A stretch of DNA of 64,000 nucleotides from Heligmosomoides polygyrus polygyrus (taxonomy: Eukaryota; Nematoda; Chromadorea; Rhabditida; Heligmosomidae), in the NCBI GenBank assembly GCA_947396885.1, contig OX377202.1, forward strand, positions 29,131,407 through 29,195,406, written 5' to 3'. Below, in pieces: positions 43,421 through 55,593 of the stretch (position 1 is its first letter; each line of letters opens with the position of its first letter). Both the position numbers and the translations under genes were made by a program. The notes beneath the pieces were generated by a model, which saw only the letters and a list, made by a program, of their open reading frames with translations, made no database searches and had not been told where the DNA came from.

Positions 43421-43771
43421 TCATCGTTCTCGTAGCCGAGTGCGACATGGGTGCGCGGTGACCTTACGGGTGTTGTTGACGGTGACGGCATGACTGGGTC
43501 CGCTAGAGGTCGAGTCCGAGACGCGATGTCCAAGAGATTGAACGACCTCGCCAAGATATCCTTCCAACAGCTGATACATGGCAGCACACTTGGGAAGACT
43601 ACAGCGGCGCTGAAGTGGAACTTCTGCAGTTGGCCCTATCTCTTGGTTCACAGAGTCGACAACGCGATTGTGAGACACCGTCGGAGCCCAGTTCCACACC
43701 GGAAGGTTCCGAGGAATGTGATGCTGCTTTACTAGATCCTTCTGCACCTTTGCAGTCTTACTTATACTCAT
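43421..43771 (-). CDS. Open frame of 116 codons, unknown
   Basis: Minus strand, starting MSISKTAKVQKDLVKQHHIP. The GC-richer block 43340-43780 also keeps 43339-43587 (minus) and 43451-43735 (plus) open. No family recognised, so it is a weak candidate. Confidence 0.2.
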   Translation of the reverse strand: MSISKTAKVQKDLVKQHHIPRNLPVWNWAPTVSHNRVVDSVNQEIGPTAEVPLQRRCSLPKCAAMYQLLEGYLGEVVQSLGHRVSDSTSSGPSHAVTVNNTRKVTAHPCRTRLRER

Positions 43772-44452
43772 TCGATAGGGTGCTATAGTTAATTCACATA
43801 GCTGCTAAACATCAGACTCACACGAAACCAAGTTTTCTTAGTGAAAGTTAAAATTAGAAAAAGATCATCCAAGTTCCGGTTACATCCATTGGGGCATAGT
43901 GAATGTAATTTTGCAATCGTAAAACAGTTTTGTTCAGAGTCGTCTAAGCATCCTACTCAGAGAATCGCATCGTGAAATGTACAATAGTTCTTTCACTGCT
44001 GTCCAGAACAAGCAGTGGAAAGGTCAGCCCTCATCCTTGCCGACCATTCATAAGCCTTTTACATACGATCACCAAGAATCGTATCACATGGCATCAGGGA
44101 CCGCCTGCGTTCTTCTTATCTATTTACCACTATTAAAATCATGAAAAAATTCATCCTTTCCAGCTAGAGGTGGCTGATGGATCTACTCGACCACACCACT
44201 AAGGTCATCATCACCGCATCTTACGATAACTCTTCTTGACTCTTGCTTTCTTTCGGAATTCACACTCATTGGATTAAATGGCATTTAGGGAGTATTTTTT
44301 CAAATGAGCTCTACCTTTGGAGCTTTCTGCGAATGCGACAACGCCGAAATGCGAAAGATAAAGACGAATGCGAGTCTGAAAAGGGTTGATACTACCTTTA
44401 GTCAGCAGCTGTGAATATACTACGAAACATGAATGTAAACAATCGTAAGGCT
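43772..44452. other. No gene seen
   Basis: AT-rich with short chance frames. Confidence 0.5.
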
Positions 44453-44745
44453 CACTGATAAGGATAAGGATAAAGGACGGCACTACTCAATCCCAGTTGA
44501 TATACTCCACACATCCTACTTCTACGGGACGTCGTGGGGGCGATTTGAATGCATATTTGGCCATACAATGAGTTACATGGCCAATCGAAGAAAAAGTCAT
44601 TGTCTTGTCCAGCCCAGACGAGTCCGATACCAATTCGAGGACCCTGGAGGGATGGAAGGCTTGGTTGACATGGGCGGGAAATCTGAACCAACTATCGGGT
44701 ACATGCGGCAGCCAGCACCTCCTCCGACTGCGCTACACGCGCCGC
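44453..44745 (-). mobile_element. tRNA-derived SINE, full-length copy
   Basis: Reverse orientation. The tail is AAGGATAAGGATAAAGGACG, then body (TACTTCTACGGGACGTCG, GCATATTTGGCCATACAATG), B-box GGAAATCTGAACC (44677-44689, reverse) and A-box CCGACTGCGCTA (44724-44735, reverse). Confidence 0.87.
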
Positions 44746-45121
44746 AATAATAAAAAGTGTAACTTAAACTACAACAAAGCTCAGTTCATGTTCTCAAACC
44801 TTAAGAGGTGGGTGAATTGATGCCTAAAACTGCATTACTAATTGAGAGGGGGGAAGCGAACAAACACGGCAAAATGAAACAAAACCTGAGGCAAATTCAA
44901 ACAACTGCGCTTTCACAAAGTGAAGCAGGAGCAAAATATCAATATAAAATAATGGATTGTTCATCGACCACCGCAAGCTACATATATAGGCACATCGACA
45001 TTCGTTTGTTCTTTGATATCCCGCAGAATACGTGACTGATTCCAACGACGGATTGGAAACACTTTTATCCTCTACCCTCTATCTACAGTTATAAAATTGA
45101 GTATCTAATAACCTAATGATG

Positions 45122-45404
45122 GGATGATAGCGCAGCCTGGGGAGGCGGCGGCTGTCGCGTGCACTCGATCTCACGTTCTTGGTTCAAATTTCCCATTTTG
45201 GCCAGCCAAGCCCTCCATCACTCCGAGGTCGGTGAATGGGGACCGGACTTGTCTACGAACAACAAAACGCTGACTTGCTCCTTTGCAAACCACCACAATT
45301 CACTATACGTGCAGGCTGAGTACGGCATTCAAACTGTCTTCATGACATGTAGAAGTAGAATGATTGAGATTGATTGACACCGCCCTTCATCCTTCATTCT
45401 TTAA
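45122..45404 (+). mobile_element. tRNA-derived SINE, full-length copy
   Basis: A-box TAGCGCAGCCTGG (45128-45140), B-box GGTTCAAATTTCCC (45181-45194), which is close to the consensus, body, and tail CGCCCTTCATCCTTCATTC. Confidence 0.87.
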
Positions 45405-46257
45405 CGATAAGTTGCCATTTGGCTGTTACGGCACACGGCAACGGGTGGTTTTTGAGAGGTTTATAAGGGCGGCTATCACTGAATTTGTAACCTAATCTTT
45501 CTGCTTGATCGCTGAAGCTTCAGAAAATTTAGCGGGTTCATAACCAGGTCAGCAGGATTCCAGACGGATTTGTAGTGGGAGCCACAAGTCCAACCAACTG
45601 TCTACGCTAAATCATCTTGAGAGTATGTTTGAGTGGGCAAAGGGATTCAGATAAAAGGCTCTTCGAGTTTATCCTAGTCGTAGGAGGCACCGTTAGAAAA
45701 GCGAAACAAATGTTAACGTTGGGACCTCTGATGAGTAGCAATTGCAAGGAGAGGCCCACTTATAGTCCAGTTCATGGATTTGTCTTCGTGAACTAGTATG
45801 ATTTTAGTTTAGACGCCTTTGTCGAGGAAAGAGTGTGTGCCCCCACTAGTTAAGATCCGGATCTTCTACGCTTCGAGTACTATAACTGGTTGGGGAAGTG
45901 TGAAGATACATCCGTTAGGCAGTTTTAGGGCTTGACGATGTTAGGATGGAACCTCTGAAGCTGCCATAGAGGTGCTGAACAGGGTGTAAAGGCGACAGCT
46001 ATAGACAGTTTCAAGGAAAGTTCATGAACGCGGTGAGATCCACCTGTACGGCTTGAGAATATGCGAACCTGAACTGCACGAGAGCATCAGATACACCGAA
46101 TATTACTATGCAGTCTGAAACGCGGTACTTCTAATACACACGAGAAGAAGCTAACAATGCAAAGCCAAAACCAGATCAATCCAGAACCCGCGAAGCGGAC
46201 AAGAACGAGGCACACCGTTATACGTGTCGGACCGCTTATTGCCCTATAGTATTCTCA
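45405..46257. other. About 850 bp with nothing recognised
   Basis: Short frames only. Confidence 0.5.
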
Positions 46258-46556
46258 TAAAGGATAAATGATAAGGAATAAAGATCGACGTTAATTAAAC
46301 CTATTTTGAGGCGCGCCACGCATTCTACCTCTACGGAACATCGTGAAGGCAATTTGAATGCGTACTTGGCCTTACAATGACTTGCGGTGACCAGCTGATG
46401 ATCAAATCAGTATTTTAACCTTCCCAAACAAACGTGGTACTGATTCATTGACCACTTAGAGGTATGGAGAACACGGTTGGCGTGGATGGGAAATGCGAAC
46501 CGAGAAGCTAGTATGGGGTACATGTGACAGCCTCCTTCGACTGCGCTACACGCGCC
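46258..46556 (-). mobile_element. tRNA-derived SINE, full-length copy
   Basis: Tail AAAGGATAAATGATAAGGAA, body CGCCACGCATTCTACCTCTA and GCGTACTTGGCC, B-box GGAAATGCGAACC (reverse) and A-box CGACTGCGCTA (reverse). Confidence 0.85.
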
Positions 46557-47542
46557 CGAGGAGGTAGACGAGCACTTTTTCCTGAGGTGATGGTGTTTGC
46601 TTCATGCAATTTGTTGGAAGCCGCGATGCCTTTCATAGCAGCTTTTTATTGTACGTAAATCTCAATTCTATTATATTATTAATTTTTGAACTGTGAGCCT
46701 AAGACAAACTAAAGCACAACAAGGCTTTTTCGCAAAAGATCTTTTTTGTAAAGAAAATTTCCGTTTCAAGGCAACCCTTTGAGGTTGGGCTGACGGTGGA
46801 TTACCTCTCCTTATTCAAACAAACGTATTTGCGGTTTTCAACTAAATGCAGGAAAAACTGCAAGTGCTTGAGGTTGGTCTTGCGTTGCGGGGTAACGTAA
46901 CAGGTAACAGTAAAAGAGGGCGTTAATCAGTCCCTGCTCCAGATACGCCATGTTTTCTGTGTCCACGATAGATGGTGGAGGCAATCATAATTGTCCTGAA
47001 CGGTGACTTGCAGAGATGCAGGCGAGTCGGTGTGAATTTGTGGCAGACAAGTGTGTCACCAATTCATCGGAGCCAAAAACATCGATTTGGTGTGAATGCA
47101 ACAACCCCAGCACTCTTTTAAATGCAGTCGATTACTGCTCTCAGCCCAACCTACTCCTAAACTTATCTACAGGCACTTTTAGTAAGATAATAGGGTGCAG
47201 TGCGAAGTTGCTTGACATATCCAGTTTCAAAGGTAGATCCCCTTAAACATTATTGAAGCTGTTTTTCTGAATGTAGGTGACCGCCCCTCTCCCCCCACCA
47301 AACACAATGACAAATAACAAATCAAGATGTGAACGTTCAGAGAATATAAGGAACAGTAACAAAAAAAGAAGCAGCATTGCTATAGCAGCTAAAGAATAGA
47401 AACGACGCAATTGTTCTTAAACACAAAGTATAGCCCGAATATAGTGTGAAGTACGTGACCACAATTCTATTAAATATTCACTGCATTTAAGACTCCGCTA
47501 TGTAAACTCACCCCATCCACAACACCTTGGCCCTCCGATGTA
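46557..47542. other. About 1 kb with nothing recognised
   Basis: Short frames such as 47016-47246. No repeats noticed. Confidence 0.5.
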
Positions 47543-48594
47543 TTAGGTTGTCCCACAAGTCCCCGCCGTTTTTTCAACGATTCATTGCGGATTTCGCCGG
47601 CGCTCTCTTGCATAGCGCTATACAGCTTTCGAAAGAGAACGATTTGCTCTATCAGAACATTTATAGCATTTCTTTTTTGCTCCAAAATTTTGTCAATTTT
47701 TAGGTCGTTGAAGGAAAAGTGAAAAAGTGGAAAAGTGGCCATCTGCGCAGTCGCTTCTCTCCGCTTAGGTTTGGAACTGTTACACAGTTTTTTATAGCAT
47801 CTGGAAGACAATGTTCTGTGCTACAAGAATACGTGTTGGTGCTATTTGCTCATTTGTCTTTTATTGATTTTTAGGCCATCAAATCGGGACGTCCACCTTT
47901 TCCGTCTGAATTTTTACTGACAACTCCTGCTCTGGGGTGGTCTTTTTTGCTTGGTGTTATATTCGCTCGAAAGAGGATGTCTTGCTCAGTAAGAAATTGG
48001 GTCGCCTTTATTGGCTTGTGCTGATTTCTGGGGAATACTTACAACTGAACAAGGAGAAGGAGTTTTGTTGGTGAAAATGATTTCTCTCTTTTTAAAATTT
48101 TGTTGATATTCAATAGAAATCAGCGTGAGCCAACAAACGCGACAAAATTCTTGAAAAGCAAGACATTCTCTTTCGACCGACATATAACACCGAGCAAAAA
48201 AGTCCTACCGCAGAGCAGGAGCTGTCGGTAAAGATAACTCTTCTCCTTCGGACGTCCTAATTTGATGGCCTAAAAATCAATAAAGGAGAATTGAGCAAAT
48301 AGGACCCCTTATTGTAGTACAGAGCATTGTTTTCCAAATACTAGAAAAACTCTGCAAAAATTCCAAACCTGAGCGGATAGAACAACTACACAGATAGCCA
48401 CTTTTCACTTTTTCGCTTTTCAATTTAGCGACCTAAAAATTGACAAAATACAGGGTGGAAAAAGGAGTGCAATACATGGTCTGATAGGGCTAATCGTTTT
48501 CTTTCAGAAGCTGTATAGCGCTATGCAAGAGACCGCTGGCGAAATCCGCAATGAATCGTTGAAAAAAACGGCGGGGACTTATGGGACAACCTAA
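47543..48594. mobile_element. Almost fully palindromic foldback element with mariner-like ends
   Basis: It starts TTAGGTTGTCCCACAAGTCC (47543), and the right end read in reverse is TTAGGTTGTCCCATAAGTCC. TA flanks both sides (47541-47542, 48595-48596). The arms pair nearly to the centre (about 48060-48100). CCGCCGTTTTTTTCAACGAT and GCATAGCGCTATACAGCTT recur in the outer arms, and AACTCCTGCTCTG / AGCTCCTGCTCTG and TCGGTGTTATAT / TTGGTGTTATAT in the inner arms. A 113-codon minus frame (47470-47811) overlaps the left end and is read from the arm; I do not call it a gene. The ends resemble those of the mariner at 26758. Confidence 0.9.
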
Positions 48595-48734
48595 TATATA
48601 ATTTCACTTCAACCTGGACTCTCTTCTAATTAAGCTCGACGCTTTAGAAACAGAACATCTACCTAGCCGAACAGCTTTTTCCACATTAAAATAAAAACTC
48701 TCTTGGGTGATTTTAAAACATTTCGTTCAAGGAA

Positions 48735-49245
48735 AAAGTAATGCGACTTTTTTCAAAAATCCTAATTCAGCTGCCCCATTAGTAAACACACTGTTTCAAA
48801 TTTTACAAAAATTTTAAACTTTGAGGAAAAATAATGAACTAAATTTTGTTTTAAGGCGCAGGAAGGCAGCAATCGTTTAGGTTGTTGAACGAGTAGATCG
48901 CGCCAGGCTGAATCGTAGGACTTTTATTTGGTTGATAGCAAAAATTCTGTTTGAATGAAGTAGCACAGATGTTGGCGATACAACAAGAAGAAACACACAT
49001 TACCTCACATCGCTCTTTGAAGTAAACAGCATTTACGCTATCAGTCAAATAAAAATCGCGACGACCTAGTCGAGTGCACGGCGCGATCTCGATTTTAATT
49101 TAAAAAAATGACCGCTACTTTTACACTCTTCAAAAAATTTTATCTATTATTTTCCCCCAAAAATTAGAAAATTGTAAAATTTCAAACATTTTACACACTC
49201 AGTGGGGCAGGTGAATTTTAAAAAATTTCAAAGAAAGTGATGCTA
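48735..49245. mobile_element. Second inverted-repeat element next to the foldback
   Basis: CAGCTGCCCCATTAGTAAAC, then ACACTGTTTCAAATTTTACA (48769-48808), matches in reverse 49150-49220 (CACCTGCCCCACTGAGTGTG, then TAAAATGTTTGAAATTTTAC). GGCGC followed by AGG and GATCGCGCC near the inner ends also pair. The centre (about 48870-49090) has no gene. Confidence 0.65.
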
Positions 49246-49429
49246 CAACACATTTTGCTTGAATTACGCGTCATTCTAATCTTCTGAAAAGACTACACTT
49301 AAATTCGGAAAGCGCTCGTTTTGATTTGAATAGAGGGTTTGACTTCAAAAGCACCAAGCTCGCTTAGAAGTGTGTCCAATTTGATTTAAATAGTACCAAG
49401 TTTGAAGTGAAAATGGCATTGTAAGACAA

Positions 49430-49650
49430 GCACGAGCATTTGCACGATATTCGTTTCACCGTTGTGCGCTGTAGTCGCTGTTGAGCTGTCCAGCAGATAT
49501 CTCGCACCAGAGATCGGCGAATATTTCCTGGACATCGCGTGTACGTGAGGCTATGCACTACTGGTCGGTCCCGACCCCAGCGGTCCACCGTAAATACCGA
49601 CTATAAGGTCGCCGTGCACCCATAGTGCACTCGTCAGACGCCGTGATCAG
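49430..49650 (+). repeat. Family B repeat, copy 2
   Basis: GCAGATATCTCGCACCAGAG, ATCGGCGAATATTTCCTGGA, CATCGCGTGTACGTGAGGCT, then CGGTCCCGACC and AAGGTCGCCGTGCACCCA. Confidence 0.75.
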
Positions 49651-49789
49651 CTGAAGGTCCGTTCAAATGGATTACAGCCTAAATTCCTAGAAATGGGTGA
49701 AAACGAGAAGAAATGTAGTGGAAAGAAAAAAGGAAGGGAATACCGCTTCTTTCAGGACTTTCTTTCCATCCTTTTGATGTACACTCTCG

Positions 49790-50413
49790 ATAGCGAAGAC
49801 AACATGGCTATTGACCAACAACGACCTAGTGCCGCAGCTGGACGGGCTTGGGGAACCTTCAGGAGCGTCGATGAAGTAGTGAAAAGGAGAGGAATGCCCG
49901 GCTCCGTGCCTACGTATTCGACTGCACTGCTCTTCCTGCCCTGACATAGGCCTTAGAGGCCTGGGCTATACGAAAGCAGCATGAATACGAGATCAGCATC
50001 TAGAAGACGATGGAATCTAGAAGACGATGCTCAGAGGGACACGATTCATGAAAGTGGGAGGCCTCCGGAGCTCCGAGCTTCGTCGACGCTCGAAGATCAG
50101 AAATGCTGTCGCGTGGACCGCGTTGTCGAAAATTAGGTGGGCCGGCCACGTAATGTGCTTCGTTGACACCCGCTTGAGGAGAGCCATAACAGATTGGATT
50201 CCGAGGGACGTCAAGGGAACAGCAGGACGCCCACCAAAGCATTCGTCGGATTTCATCGTGAAAGCCCTGAACGAACGGTATGATGCTCTTCGTGTTCCTC
50301 GAGCGAGGAGTATCAATTGGAGCCCTCTGGTACGCGACAGGGACGAACGGAGACGCTGCTGGCGCCCACTCGAGCAACTCTATGATCAATGGGACGACAG
50401 GTTCTACAGGTGA
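49790..50413 (+). pseudogene. RTE LINE C-terminal fragment, broken
   Basis: The 3' part of an RTE reverse transcriptase ORF. In order: GRAWGTFRSVDEVVK (near 49845), then in the next frame ARLRAYVFDCTALPALT with a stop and ALEAWAIRKQHEYEISI (near 49895-49975), then SELRRRSKIRNAVAWTALSK, IRWAGHVMCF, ITDWIPRDVKGT, AGRPPKHSSDF, VKALNERYDALRVPRARSI and RRRCWRPLEQLYDQWDDRFY up to TGA at about 50413. Typical hookworm copies read GRPPTRWSDFF where this one has GRPPKHSSDF. The catalytic FADD core is absent, as expected for a 5'-truncated LINE insertion. Confidence 0.9.
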
Positions 50414-50602
50414 TGCCAATAACAGAACGTAAGTTGCTTCAATTCTTGGCGAACATTATGGGTGGCTTTTTGAGACTACATTCTCGTAGTGCTGGTGCAG
50501 AAGTGCAGCATACCTTCACGGTTTAGTTATCCTGCGCACAACAGATTATGTGTCAGATCTGACAGATTATTCACCGTCTGCTAACGTAAACTTTTCATAA
50601 TG

Positions 50603-50870
50603 GACGTGTAGCGCAGTCGGGGTCGGTTCCGGCTGTAGAGTGCACCCGATACCAGGTTCTTGGTTCGGGTTTCCCGCCCAGGCCAAACAAGCCTTCCATC
50701 CCTCCGGAGTCCCTGACCAACAGACTTGTCTGGAAAGGATAAAACGCGAAGTTGTTCATCGGCTGGCCTCCGCAATTTATTGTATGGCCAAATACGCATT
50801 CAAATTGCTTTCTGTAGTTGTAAAATGCGTGGCGCATCCCAAAGGGTTCATCCTTTACCCTTATTTATTA
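50603..50870 (+). mobile_element. tRNA-derived SINE, full-length copy
   Basis: A-box TAGCGCAGTCGG (50609-50620), a near-perfect match to the pol III consensus. B-box GGTTCGGGTTTCC (50662-50674), body TGTATGGCCAAATACGCATT, tail TCATCCTTTACCCTTATTTA. Confidence 0.88.
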
Positions 50871-51179
50871 ATACACGCTAAGGAGCGCTTACAAAGAGAC
50901 TAAACAAAAATAGAAATTCTATGTACATATAATCTACGAAAAAGAAAAGAAATACAATGAAACAGGTTAAACGCAAATGGTAATTGGCGATTGAATCTCC
51001 AACACACAAAAAAATAAATGAAGAAGACTGGGTTTTCTGTTGTTTTCTGGACTCTGGTAGTGCTATGGAGGATGTTGCTCTACACCAGCAGTGTGTGATG
51101 ATTGTGATGAAGACTGTATCCAATTGACTACGAGTTACACATGATGATTATCACAGGAGTAACCTGCTACCACATTCTA

Positions 51180-51375
51180 AAGTCGTCGTCCAAGTTCTCC
51201 TCGAATGACCATTGGAAATGATGGTGCGTTTCGGGTGCATCGCGACCTCTTCGCAGATAACGGAGCCTCCTATCTCTTGCGTAGATGTCGCTTCGGGTCC
51301 GGATCCGACCTTCTCTTAGCGTTCCACACGTGTATATGAACCAGAGAACGTCCGTGCTATACGGGCCCGCAGGAA
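51180..51375 (+). repeat. Family C repeat, diverged copy
   Basis: AATGATGGTGCGTTTCGGGT, then GCATCGCGACCTC, TCGCTTCGGGTCCGGATC and CGTTCCACACGTGTA keep the family order. The stretch is intermediate between families C and B. Confidence 0.65.
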
Positions 51376-52726
51376 CGTTGGCGAAAATGCATGCAAAGGA
51401 CGCGATCAGAAGGCATCCGTTAAATCGGGCGAAGCCATGGAATAATCACCTCGACCCGATAATTTATGGCAGCATAAAGGACGAGGAATGTAAACCTGAT
51501 GCGCTATCAAGCTGAGGGGAATGCGCCAGATATTCTTCCTCTATGTCTATCCCGAAGAAGCTTCTACGGAACTTTGAGGCGAAAGGAGGCACGTGGGACT
51601 GCTATGTTAAAAAATAGTGCTATATTGCTTCTGTCAAGGCAATTCGTCTGGTTTACAGGCGGAATCAAAATCAGGATTTGCATCCTTCTGCAGCTAAATT
51701 CTAGTGTTGATTCGCTTTTCCAAACCATCCTTGACTGCGATGCAGTAGAGTAGCGGAATCTGTCTGTAGCCTACTGGTATCGTTTCTCGAGAGGTCTTAG
51801 TGAAAATGGACACAGTTTACCAAAAGACTGGCAAGACTCGCTTTAGTGAATGCAAGGGAATTGGTTGAGAATGATTTTGATGTACTGGAATAAAAAGCAA
51901 AATAATGCCTAGAAAGCAGCTAAAATAGTGTTAAAAAGTGTTAAAGAGTGCTCAAGCCGAAGCTTTAATAACGTAGTTACCACCATTTACGGGTAAATGC
52001 TGCTAATGTTCTCAGTGCTCTCGTTCGAATTATTGTCTCCGATTTTGTCCATACGTTGACCGTGTTTATGCTTATTTTTATGTTTATGTATTAATAAGAA
52101 TAAAAAGTTGTAGCTGTAAAGGCTGGCAGGCACAGAACAATATTGAACTGTATCTGCTTCCACAATTCCCTATCGGTTACCAATACTCGTCACGTCACCT
52201 TCATTTGAGTCTGGTTAGGGAAGATGCTGAGTTGGGGGTACATTGCTGCTGTGGACAAAAGATGCAAGGATGTTCAAGACTCGTGCACCTGTCCAGGCTC
52301 GAACCCACACCCCTTGATTTTGAGGTGAGGAGGAAAGGATGCCTTCTTAATTCCAGCCTGTAATATTTTGAAGTGGATGTCAGAAATCTGTCATTAATGT
52401 GTATTTAAGCCTTGTTTCTCAATCTTTTTCCTTTTTACATACCTTGTCCTCAAAAGGGGTGAACTTTCCCTTTAAAGCTTTCACCGTCCTCGCAGTTCCA
52501 TCGAAATCTGAAAATGAAGGGATGTTTCCAGAATTTTGTCGCGTTTTGACTTCTTGACTCTATTGGTGATTTCCATGAAGGAATTTGCATAACATTGTGC
52601 TTCAAGACGTAGGTCAAACGAGCCCATCAGAATGGTGATTATGGTCATTTGACGGAAGAGAGACAAATTCAGCTTTCGAGCCTGCTTTCCTCCTTAATTG
52701 TGGTCTGCACTACTAGAGCAATAATG
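51376..52726. other. About 1.35 kb without a gene; B-box-like motif at 52285-52330
   Basis: On the minus strand GTGTGGGTTCGAGCCTGGAC contains a good B-box core (GGTTCGAGCC), but no A box I trust lies upstream. Otherwise short frames only. Confidence 0.4.
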
Positions 52727-53093
52727 GCCCTGAAATTCTGGCCCTGGAGCATTTTGGATCTATGGTGTAGATGTGCCAGAGATCGTGCTGCGTCGGATAG
52801 ATGAGATGGTTCATTCCGGGTTCACGACGACCCGGTCGTCGATTATGATGACCACATGGCCCTTGCGCAGCCGCCACTACGGGTCGGACAGGGTCTCTTT
52901 TGTCATTCCACACGCGTACCCCGAGCGGAGATCGCTCGAGCTCCAGCGGTACTCCACGCTGTCGACCAGAGAACATGCGAAGGCCCTGAATACATCAGGC
53001 GACCCTGCTGGGGAAGCCATTGTGCACACCGATAGAGGGGTAGGGGTAAAATGTGGACATAAACATTACTCACATCCTGTTTAGTGCGGAATG
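52727..53093 (+). repeat. Family C repeat, long young copy (pair with 53574)
   Basis: GATCTATGGTGTAGATGTGC, GCTGCGTCGGATAGATGAGA, then GCAGCCGCCACTACGGGTCG, GAGATCGCTCGAGCTCCAGC and AGGCCCTGAATACATCAGGC all recur, nearly unchanged, in the copy about 850 bp downstream. Frames on both strands are repeat-derived. Confidence 0.9.
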
Positions 53094-53573
53094 CATCCGA
53101 TTCCAGTGCCAAGACTGGAACAGCCAAAGCAATACCGAAACGTTTAGCTCGAAATTCATTGTCTGTTCTGGGATATCATCTGTCGGTCCATACGACTTAG
53201 AAGATCGCAGCATACTTCATTCATGAGCAGTACGCGTCCTAGAAAGCACTTATATGCAGACCTTGTGCTTGCAGTCATAGGTCAACAGAATCCATCAGCG
53301 TGATGAATAGCTTCTTCTATGCTGCAGTTGTACTGGTGCCAAAAAACTTTGACGAAATTGCCCCAAAGTGAAGTTCCCGACTCTCCTCTTGATTTGTGAA
53401 TTTCTCTAACCAGCTACAGGCAGAGGTGGAATATCGTGTTCTACCTACTCCACTTGCTGCCACATGATATGGAACTTCAACTGATTGAAGGCTGGGTTGA
53501 TGTAACTGAAGGACGCGGTTCTTAGTAATAACTAATTGTTAATACTTGGAATACCCTTACCCCCGGTTAGTAG
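53094..53573. other. Spacer between two family C copies, nothing recognised
   Basis: Short frames only. Confidence 0.5.
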
Positions 53574-53945
53574 TGGCGCCGAAATTCTGGCCCCTGGAGA
53601 ACTCTGGATCTATGGTGTAGTTGTGCCAGAGATCGTGCTGCGTCGGATACATGAGATGGTGCATTCCGGGTTCACGTCGACCCCGTCGTCGATTATGCTG
53701 ACCACATGGCCCTTGCGCAGCCGCCACTACGGGTCGGGCCTGGTCTCTTTTGCCATTCCACACGTGCACCCGAGCGGAGATCGCTCGAGCTCCAGCGATC
53801 CTCCACCCTGTCGACCAGAGAACAGACGAACCATACGAAGGCCCTGAATACATCAGGCGACTCTGCTGAGGAAGACGATATGCATACCAATGGAGAGGTG
53901 GAATTGAAATCTGGACGTGGGCATTAATCACATTATGAAATGCGC
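53574..53945 (+). repeat. Family C repeat, long young copy (pair with 52727)
   Basis: Same blocks as 52727-53093, with small indels (for example an added ACGAACCATAC before GAAGGCCCTGAATACATCAG). Confidence 0.9.
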
Positions 53946-54944
53946 TGTATGTACATACAGAAATCCGATACCGGTGCAGAAGTAAGGCCAGAATATTCGA
54001 GTCGAGATTGCTTGCTTTTCTACTATCTGATCACAACCACTAGGACTGAGAAGACGCTGAATAGTTCATCATCAACACTAGGGACCCTAGACCGATTACA
54101 GCAGACTAGGAGGCCGGATTGTCTTATGCACCCTTCATCGGTCTTGTTCCATATTTTCTTCTTATTTGCGCCTTACACTGAGCCCTTCCTCTCAAACTCC
54201 TCATTCTTTACATTTTTGTATGCATATTCGGAGGTTCATCTTCATTCTCGCCTTTAGGAAGGTCTTACGGGACCGGCATTTCTTCTATTTTCTGTTTTAC
54301 TCTTTATGCTATCTTTCACCCTATCATACTCTACTATTCACCGTTATTTGATTGGTTTAGAAGCTTTCTCATGAAACGTTTTCGATGTGTCCAGTCATAG
54401 AGGAACTCAGACTCAAATGAGTCTCCGTCTTCACCACCATTGCTTTACTCTCTACTTCGAGATAATATCAGCCAACAATTAATGTTAATGAACAAAGTAA
54501 AAGGTTGGGAGCCGACGTTAGTTCCTTCCTCTATTTGATTTTATTTTGTGATTATTTTTTATTATGATACGTATTCTATTTTGATGGAATATCACAGATG
54601 TAATCTAAACGAGTATTTTTGAGGAGAAACAATAGGCCGATAGGCGTGTAACGCTAAGGGTCTTTCCCAGAAGCGTCTGCTGCAAGGTCATTAACGTCGT
54701 AGGATTGGGATGTCTTTTAGCCTGGAATGGATATGAAATTTGGTCAATTGGGGGTCACATTGTGATTGTGCCAGAGTTTTTAGAGCAAATGGAATGTTAA
54801 GGCAAAGCCTTCTTTCGCCTGAAGTTATTATTCCTACATTGTTATTGTTGTACAGGATGACAACCCGTAACTTTATCAGGGCTCTTTGCCTTCGACAGCC
54901 GCTCAAAATCTCCAGCTGCGCTGATTTCACATTCACCGACGATA
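53946..54944. other. About 1 kb with nothing recognised
   Basis: AT-rich with short hydrophobic chance frames (53940-54351). Confidence 0.5.
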
Positions 54945-55175
54945 TAGCCACCACTTCTGCTGGTAGTGTGTTGCGGCATAGTCGTCGTCCAACGGATATC
55001 GTGCCCGAGAGAACAGATCGCTCGTTCTTCCTTGGATAGCGCGTGTACGTGTGGCTCTGCACTAGCGACCGGTCTCGACCTCCAACGGACCCAGCCACGC
55101 CACCCGTAAGCAGCATCCGTGGGGTCACAGCGCACTCACAACGCACTCGGCTAATGCTCGATCAGCTGTGTGGTC
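54945..55175 (+). repeat. Family B repeat, copy 3
   Basis: GTGTGTTGCGGCATAGTCGT, CGTCCAACGGATATCGTGCC, then CGAGAGAACAGATCGCTCG, GCGTGTACGTGTGGCTCTGC, CGGTCTCGACCTCCAACGGA and GCACTCGGC. The two minus-strand frames here are repeat-derived. Confidence 0.8.
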
Positions 55176-55593
55176 CCTTCAGAAGCGGTGCATAAATGTC
55201 CTCGATGAGCACGATGCAAAGCGTTGGGCACGACCTCAGACATCCACTACAAGGCAATTGTGGACACCACCAAGTTTTCCTTTCGTAATCGAGACAAGGT
55301 CAGAGAGTAAATAAGAGCATGATTTTCGCTGTTTTAGGGGTGGTCTATAGAGAATGCTCATCAAAATGACTGTATCCTATAATACTTACAAGCGAGCTAC
55401 AGTAACTTCTCTGGAATCATTCAGAGACTGATTGGTATGACATTCGTTCTGAAGGAGTGGATCACGTTTTCTTGCCCCATCCCTCCTATGCTCATCCAAC
55501 CTTCAGGCAGCGGAAGATTCATGAAATACAACGCCATGGCTTTCAAATAGAGTTTAACGGCAATTTTTGCTTTCCGAAACACAAAAATGAAGG

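Noticed and set aside
47470..47811. 113-codon minus frame as a protein gene
   Set aside because: Most of it is the outer arm of the 47543-48594 foldback and runs out through its terminal repeat. The mirrored arm does not keep the frame open.
54166..54351. Hydrophobic frames as signal or membrane peptides
   Set aside because: T/C-rich DNA yields Phe/Leu/Ser/Tyr runs by chance; no other support.
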